DNA of 64,000 nucleotides, taken from Clostridium estertheticum subsp. estertheticum. Its GTDB lineage: Bacteria; Bacillota; Clostridia; Clostridiales; Clostridiaceae. Below the pieces are notes generated by a model. That model ran no database searches. It had not been told where the DNA came from and saw nothing but the letters and a program-made list of their open reading frames with translations. The stretch is taken from assembly GCF_001877035.1 (NCBI RefSeq), contig NZ_CP015756.1, positions 2,967,001-3,031,000 on the forward strand, in the 5' to 3' direction. Shown here in pieces: positions 59,153 through 64,000 of the stretch; the first letter of the stretch is position 1, and each line of letters opens with the position of its first letter. The position numbers were made by a program, and so were the translations under genes.

Positions 59153-59581
59153 TTACCATGTAAGCTTATCTACACCTACTACTTTTGTACCTTGATACAT
59201 AATATTATCAGCGCTGGCTCCAATTCCTACATGTATGCCATAATAATCGTATAACCCACCCAAATTATCTTTTGTAGGAGAAGCCATATCTTTGTTATTA
59301 ATAGACATTTGGCTACCTAATAATCTGATAAAACTATCTGCTAAACCTTTAGCTTTATCTTCACTAATAGACGCATTTTTGACAGTAATGGCAAATACAA
59401 TTTCGTTACCATTTATTTTTATATACCCATCAGAAACTTCTGAATTTTTCTTCATTTCTTGCATAGCGGTATCAATCGCAGTTTGAGGAATAGCAGGTAA
59501 TTTCTTTTCCTCACTTTCACCGCAACCAACTAAACTAAGTATTAAAATCACGCCTATTAACCCTAAAATTATTTTTTTCAT
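59153..59581 (-). CDS. Phage-encoded lipoprotein
   Basis: The signal peptide MKKIILGLIGVILILSLVGC has a lipobox with Cys20. The approximately 120-aa mature domain is helical then beta (AIDTAMQEMKKNSEVSDGYIKIN) and not recognised. ATG at 59581 has an AGAGGGG site. It is out of place among head genes and has its own terminator. In other phages lipoproteins in such positions block DNA injection by related phages; here that is inference. Confidence 0.8.
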   Translation of the reverse strand: MKKIILGLIGVILILSLVGCGESEEKKLPAIPQTAIDTAMQEMKKNSEVSDGYIKINGNEIVFAITVKNASISEDKAKGLADSFIRLLGSQMSINNKDMASPTKDNLGGLYDYYGIHVGIGASADNIMYQGTKVVGVDKLTW

Positions 59582-59652
59582 CTTTTGTCCCCTCTTTCTT
59601 ACAATATTTATAATTAATATTGTAACATAAAAGGTATAATTTATATAATTTA

Positions 59653-60588
59653 TCAAATAAATTCATTTCCATATTCGCTATACCAGCTATCTAAATTTGA
59701 ATTACTCCTACCATTAACCCAACTATTCAGTTCTGTTCCTATATCTTCCATGGATTTTTCAATAACTGGAGTAAAATAACATACTCCCATGGGATGGTCG
59801 AGTGGGAGGTCATCGGGCTTGTATACTTTCCCATCTCTACTTTTACAAAGCTCGCATGTTCCTCTGTGACTATTAGATATATTCCACTGGATTCCTTCCA
59901 CAAATGGATTAGCTTTACAGGACCTTTGCAAACTTAATTGATAAGCATGAGATATTGACGTAATTGCAAGCCTAAGGCTATTATATTCTACTTTTTTATT
60001 GCCAACACCAGGATATATCTTTTTAAAGTCCCAACTTTTTCTTACCTCTGGATTAACATAATCAGCTAAGTCATTTGCCAAGTCATACACACTTTTCTTT
60101 TCGGCTATGCCTTTCTCAATTATATAATCAAAATCTGCATTAGCTTTGCCATTATGGACCCACAATCTCTTGGATAGTCCTTTCCCATCTTTATAAAATC
60201 TACCACCAGTTAGTTCAGCCAGTGCGTCTTTTGGTATATTAGAGAACATGCTTGAAAAACTTTCTTTAGTATTTAAATTATACTTTATACCTAGCATATT
60301 GAAAAAATCTATCTGAATAGAATTAGCACACTCAGCACTTTTAAGCATAGATTTTTCTATATTGGGTTTTAAAAGTTTATTTAATTCTTTTATATCTAAT
60401 TTTAATTGTTTTTCATAATCCTTTAGCCAGCGTTCATTCAAACTTCCTTTATTCGCAGTTTTTGCCCTTCTATTCAAGTCTTTTGCAACATCTTTATATA
60501 AATCTCTAGTTTGCTTTATACTATCTTTTGTTATTTCTATTCTTTTATTTTGTGCTGCAAGAACTAAATTTAAATATTCATTATTCAT
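59653..60588 (-). CDS. Minor capsid/head morphogenesis protein (SPP1 gp7, MuF-like)
   Basis: The 311-aa protein has an N-terminal helical part and the family C-terminal metal-binding motif: GTCELCKSRDGKVYKPDDLPLDHPMGVCYF. It follows the portal gene, the usual place, and enters the procapsid with it. Confidence 0.88.
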   Translation of the reverse strand: MNNEYLNLVLAAQNKRIEITKDSIKQTRDLYKDVAKDLNRRAKTANKGSLNERWLKDYEKQLKLDIKELNKLLKPNIEKSMLKSAECANSIQIDFFNMLGIKYNLNTKESFSSMFSNIPKDALAELTGGRFYKDGKGLSKRLWVHNGKANADFDYIIEKGIAEKKSVYDLANDLADYVNPEVRKSWDFKKIYPGVGNKKVEYNSLRLAITSISHAYQLSLQRSCKANPFVEGIQWNISNSHRGTCELCKSRDGKVYKPDDLPLDHPMGVCYFTPVIEKSMEDIGTELNSWVNGRSNSNLDSWYSEYGNEFI

Positions 60589-60613
60589 TTTAATTACCTC
60601 TTAAGAATGGAAT

Positions 60614-62071
60614 TTATAATTGCTCCATCTGCCCCTGCTCTGCATCTGAAATTGTAGTTATATCCTCTGCTATTTCTTGCATTACACTTTTGGTATCTTC
60701 TTCATCTGTAAAATCTTTTATATAACTTCTGTGACTTCTAACATTGGACTTTACTTCTTCTATTGCAATTCTACGCTTATCATCCTCATCTTCAGGAACA
60801 GGATAATTTTTTCTAATTACCATATTATATTGGAGGTCATTCCACGTTACGTCCCAATCATCATAGCACTTAAACTGTCCACTGGCTTCAACTATAAGCC
60901 TTATCATACTTCTGATAACCGGCTCCCAATCGTGCCATTTTTCGGCGCAGCGAGAAACGAGTTCAGAATAAACATATTTTAAAGTTTTGGCGGACGGAAC
61001 GTTTTTTAGTTGTTCCGGTTTTGGAATGCTTAATTTTTCATACATAGAATCTTCTAATCTTTTAATAAAATTTTCAGCCGCCGCTGCATTTTGAAAAGTA
61101 CTTTCAATTTTCTTTGCATCTGCTGTTTTACCGCTTAGAGAAACTAGAGCCAGTAAAGAGTTAGGAGCTATTTTGGCGTTATTAACACTGTCTTCCGTAG
61201 CATCTTTTATTATATTTAATCCAAACATATCAAATCTAATTGCATCTGCTGAGTCGGAAGTTCTTCTGTTTATTTGATTTTGCAGTGGAATTAAATCCTT
61301 TATGTCACTAATCCCACTTGGATCACTAAGACATTGTTCATTTGTAATAACCCAACAAGGGATTTTTCTGAGTCCAGTCTTTTGTTCTGTTGAAGTTATA
61401 GGCTTATCTAAATTGTCACCGTTAAAAGTTTCAGTTTTCAGGTAGCAACTAGATTCTTCACCTTTTTTATTTGACATAAAATAAGTATATCTATTCCATA
61501 TTTGTTTTGATTCCTCTGCATTTATAGTTGATGCATCTTGTTTTACAATCATTGCTTTATTTAATTTAATGCTATCATTGGCACTTAGCTCATAACTAAA
61601 ATCATTGAAATCATGATAATATAATTTTATAGGTTGTCCAGGATTAGCCTCTAGCCTTAACATTACCCTTTTAGTTACAGTTGCAAGTCTAAAGGCCTTT
61701 AAAGTATCGCTCCAAAACCTATTTGCTTTAAGTATTGCATCTATATATTGCCTTAATTTTTCACAAGATTCTTTATTTTCTTTATTGAATGGTTTTAATA
61801 ACAAATCAGGAGATTTACCAAACATAAACCTAGCTTGTTTTCCTATAAGGGGTTTAACCTTATTATCTATAACCTGCGAAGGAACGTAGTCTAAGTCATC
61901 TGTATTGATCCAACTTTGTCCTAACAAATCATTATCCATTACTGCAGCTTCCTTGTTTTCTTCTTCACATTCGCCACGATAAAATAATAAATCTTTCAAT
62001 ATTTTTTTTCTTTCTATTTTTTCTTTAAGATTTAAGCCTAATAATTTCTCTGTTGTATCTCTTAGACCCAT
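60614..62071 (-). CDS. Portal protein (SPP1 gp6 family)
   Basis: The 485-aa protein has RFMFGKSPDLLLKPFN, CWVITNEQCLSDPSGISDIKDLIPLQNQINRRTSDSADAIRFDMFG and KLSIPKPEQLKNVPSAKTLKYVYSELVSRCAEK, typical of gp6-type portals. The dodecamer forms the DNA entry pore. Its ATG shares one base with the terminase stop. Confidence 0.93.
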   Translation of the reverse strand: MGLRDTTEKLLGLNLKEKIERKKILKDLLFYRGECEEENKEAAVMDNDLLGQSWINTDDLDYVPSQVIDNKVKPLIGKQARFMFGKSPDLLLKPFNKENKESCEKLRQYIDAILKANRFWSDTLKAFRLATVTKRVMLRLEANPGQPIKLYYHDFNDFSYELSANDSIKLNKAMIVKQDASTINAEESKQIWNRYTYFMSNKKGEESSCYLKTETFNGDNLDKPITSTEQKTGLRKIPCWVITNEQCLSDPSGISDIKDLIPLQNQINRRTSDSADAIRFDMFGLNIIKDATEDSVNNAKIAPNSLLALVSLSGKTADAKKIESTFQNAAAAENFIKRLEDSMYEKLSIPKPEQLKNVPSAKTLKYVYSELVSRCAEKWHDWEPVIRSMIRLIVEASGQFKCYDDWDVTWNDLQYNMVIRKNYPVPEDEDDKRRIAIEEVKSNVRSHRSYIKDFTDEEDTKSVMQEIAEDITTISDAEQGQMEQL

Positions 62072-63882
62072 TAAAATACCCTCCTTCCCTTTCTTTCATA
62101 TTTTGCTAGTATATTCTGTTTAAGCCCCATCCCTTTGTTATAAACTTCATCATCATATTTAGCATTAATATATTCTATTTCATCAATTCTATTGGCTACT
62201 TCAGCAACAACGTCTGGAAAATCGTCATGTAAGCTATGTTCGCAACCTGAGAAATCTTTTATTTGTTCAATAGCCTCAGTATCCTCTTCATTGAAAATTA
62301 TCTGTCCCATGTTTACCTTTGCCACTATGGTGTTGATTTTATCATCTTTATTTCTAGTCTGAGGGAAATTGACGATTTTAATATAACGGGCACTTAATTG
62401 AACATCATTTTTTATTAATTCCTCAAAACGAACACAATCTGCACCACCATATGTATTCTTTTCCACCCCTAAATGAGTTATATCCGGGTATTTTTTCAAT
62501 AACATAATAGTATGATTTATGTAATCCTCATACTCTCTATTTTTTTCAAACTTGAAAACCTCACCTTTTCTAATATATTTAAGACTATTTTCGCACACAC
62601 TACAAACAGCAAAAGCAAAATAATCCTTATTCTTTGTTTTGGTTTTAGTTTTCGTACCTGAAGGATCTACGCAAAGCATAGTTTTTATAAATTCATGACT
62701 TTCAATTATTCCTTCTGATTCTGTAGCAATAATTTTGAATTTCTTTTCTCCTATGGAATCTACATCGCCCTGGACTTCTTGTTTAAAAGAAGTTGGGTTT
62801 TCGTAGTAACTTAGGGCCATATCTAAACAATCCCAAAATTCAGCCCATAGCACTGGGTATTGCATATTATCCCTGTTAGCCCAGTAAAATTCCTTAGCAT
62901 CCTCTAAATGACTTTCATTTTTAAAATTAAATAACAATGTTTTAAATTTAAGCCATAAACCAGTGTTAAAGTAATAATCAAGTCCATTAACATTTTGACC
63001 TTTTTCATTTATAAAATCATCAATCAGAACACCTCTGTCATTTTTAAACTTCCACGTGGGCTGTTTAATTAGCCTAGAATAAAAACACTCTTTATGTTGG
63101 AGAGTTCCTAGAGCTATAAGAGTTGTCCCTTTTTTTACTATCTTACCTTTACGTCTTACCGCTTTTTGTACTGCAAACTTAACATCATTCGAGTACCTGG
63201 TCCACTTCTTAATTCTAGCTTCATCAGTCCTGCAGTCATCTATGCTTTGGAAATCATCTAAAATTATTAAGTCAGGTCTACAATTATCATATTTTCTACC
63301 ACGCATACTTGAATTAGAAGATATAGCCTCTATATAAGTCTTGTTTGTAAATTCAAGTTGAGTTGTATTACAAACATATCTCTTATCCTTGTCATCAAGT
63401 AATTTACCAAACGCCTTATATATATAATCATTATTCAAAAATGTATTTTTTATATCCTTAACAAATTTCTCAGCTGTGCTTCCTATATCAGAACATATTA
63501 GTGTGTATTTCTTGAATCCATAAGAATGACTCCACATTGCAGTAGCAAATGTTCCAAATGCAGACTTACCAGTTCCCCTGGGTTCTATTCTTCCAATTTG
63601 CTCATTACCATTTCCGATAACTGATTCTTGAATTTCGCTCCATATTTCTCTATGCACATTTGCTATAGGCGCTGCTGCATTATCTTCTTTGGGTAGAAAT
63701 ACGTCCTGAAGGAAATAGAGACAAAAAAATTCTAAGGATCTTTTACCTAAAGAATATGCAAGCCCATGATATGAGAATAAAGTATCTTTATATTTCATCA
63801 TTAATTCTTTTGATTTTTCAGTGCCATATAATTTAACTAAATATATATATAATAATTTTCGATTTTGTTTGCCCTCATCCAT
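62071..63882 (-). CDS. terL: Terminase large subunit
   Basis: The ATPase half has Walker A RIEPRGTGKSAFGT and Walker B PDLIILDDFQSIDD. The nuclease half begins MLCVDPSGT and has GVEKNTYGGADCVRFEEL. The insert KTKTKTKNKDY is a Lys/Thr run. ATG at 63882 (MDEGKQNRKLL) has an AAAGGAAGTGAG site. It cuts and packages concatemeric DNA. About 603 aa is normal. Confidence 0.92.
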   Translation of the reverse strand: MDEGKQNRKLLYIYLVKLYGTEKSKELMMKYKDTLFSYHGLAYSLGKRSLEFFCLYFLQDVFLPKEDNAAAPIANVHREIWSEIQESVIGNGNEQIGRIEPRGTGKSAFGTFATAMWSHSYGFKKYTLICSDIGSTAEKFVKDIKNTFLNNDYIYKAFGKLLDDKDKRYVCNTTQLEFTNKTYIEAISSNSSMRGRKYDNCRPDLIILDDFQSIDDCRTDEARIKKWTRYSNDVKFAVQKAVRRKGKIVKKGTTLIALGTLQHKECFYSRLIKQPTWKFKNDRGVLIDDFINEKGQNVNGLDYYFNTGLWLKFKTLLFNFKNESHLEDAKEFYWANRDNMQYPVLWAEFWDCLDMALSYYENPTSFKQEVQGDVDSIGEKKFKIIATESEGIIESHEFIKTMLCVDPSGTKTKTKTKNKDYFAFAVCSVCENSLKYIRKGEVFKFEKNREYEDYINHTIMLLKKYPDITHLGVEKNTYGGADCVRFEELIKNDVQLSARYIKIVNFPQTRNKDDKINTIVAKVNMGQIIFNEEDTEAIEQIKDFSGCEHSLHDDFPDVVAEVANRIDEIEYINAKYDDEVYNKGMGLKQNILAKYERKGRRVF

Positions 63883-63955
63883 GAACTCACTTCCTTTGCA
63901 AAAGAAAAACACCCACTAAATAGCGAATGTTAGTTGCTGATTATTATTTTTTAAA

Positions 63956-64000
63956 TTAAACAGTTGCTACAGCTTCAGGGTTTACATCTTTTAATTGAAA
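63956..64000 (-). CDS. 3' end of an upstream phage gene (cut by window edge)
   Basis: The last 14 codons before a TAA read FQLKDVNPEAVATV, open to the window edge. Its place before the large terminase is where the small terminase subunit usually lies, but so short a fragment cannot identify it. The 70-bp spacer to the terminase start has no terminator. Confidence 0.35.
   Translation of the reverse strand, partial: FQLKDVNPEAVATV

Overview
The window reads as a low-GC Firmicute, almost certainly Clostridium sensu lato. It carries the clostridial late-sporulation backbone (folD-xseA-xseB-ispA-dxs-tlyA-nadK-argR-recN-spoIVB-spo0A), the spoIIIAA-AH operon, efp and a Gram-positive type IV pilus cluster. 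Base composition is strongly AT-rich and ribosome binding sites are AGGAGG-like. Nearly every gene lies on the minus strand, so transcription runs from high to low coordinates.

Region 1 (1-2680) is a mobile-DNA scar. It holds the 3' part of a TnpB-related gene, a structured non-coding stretch and a small promoter/terminator-bounded ORF. Next comes a 79-bp near-perfect copy of the last 26 codons of spo0A, a 52-residue Spo0E-like phosphatase gene and a broken tyrosine recombinase. The real spo0A 3' end follows. The two spo0A 3' copies look like the attachment repeats of an integrated element.

Region 2 (2597-21400) is conserved chromosome. spo0A has a sigma-H-like promoter overlapping a perfect 0A box. 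spoIVB, recN, argR, nadK, tlyA, dxs, ispA, xseB, xseA, folD, nusB and asp23 follow. The eight-gene spoIIIA operon has a good sigma-E-type promoter, and efp comes last. Together these cover commitment to sporulation, forespore-mother cell signalling, isoprenoid and folate metabolism, and DNA repair.

Region 3 (21644-26970) is a type IV pilus/pseudopilus operon (PilO-, PilN- and PilM-like proteins, four prepilins, PilC). Its first visible gene, the PilB/GspE ATPase, is cut within the conserved Walker B region. A prophage begins there, so the operon is separated from the ATPase N-terminus and presumably from its promoter.

Region 4 (about 26947 to the window end) is one side of a siphovirus-type prophage. 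Nearest the junction are plasmid-like functions: a ParR-like protein, a ParM-like actin ATPase, a Rep-like winged-helix protein, and a divergent ribbon-helix-helix gene over an array of TTGATTA motifs. This suggests a phage-plasmid. An accessory zone (30.2-37.6 kb) follows, with two unknown genes in cassettes that share flanking sequence, one of them a PD-(D/E)XK-like protein. It also has a secreted ComEC-like metallo-hydrolase with a DUF3006 partner, an AAA ATPase/PIN nuclease pair, and a small operon of two membrane peptides plus a DNA-binding protein under a perfect consensus promoter. The lysis module (two holin types, amidase, orphan adenine methylase) and the tail, head-tail, capsid, portal and terminase genes follow in standard order when read backwards. 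The integrase and early genes are not in the window.

The best candidates for undescribed biology are the ATPase/PIN pair, the two-cassette accessory locus, and the spo0A-targeting element that carries its own Spo0E-like phosphatase.
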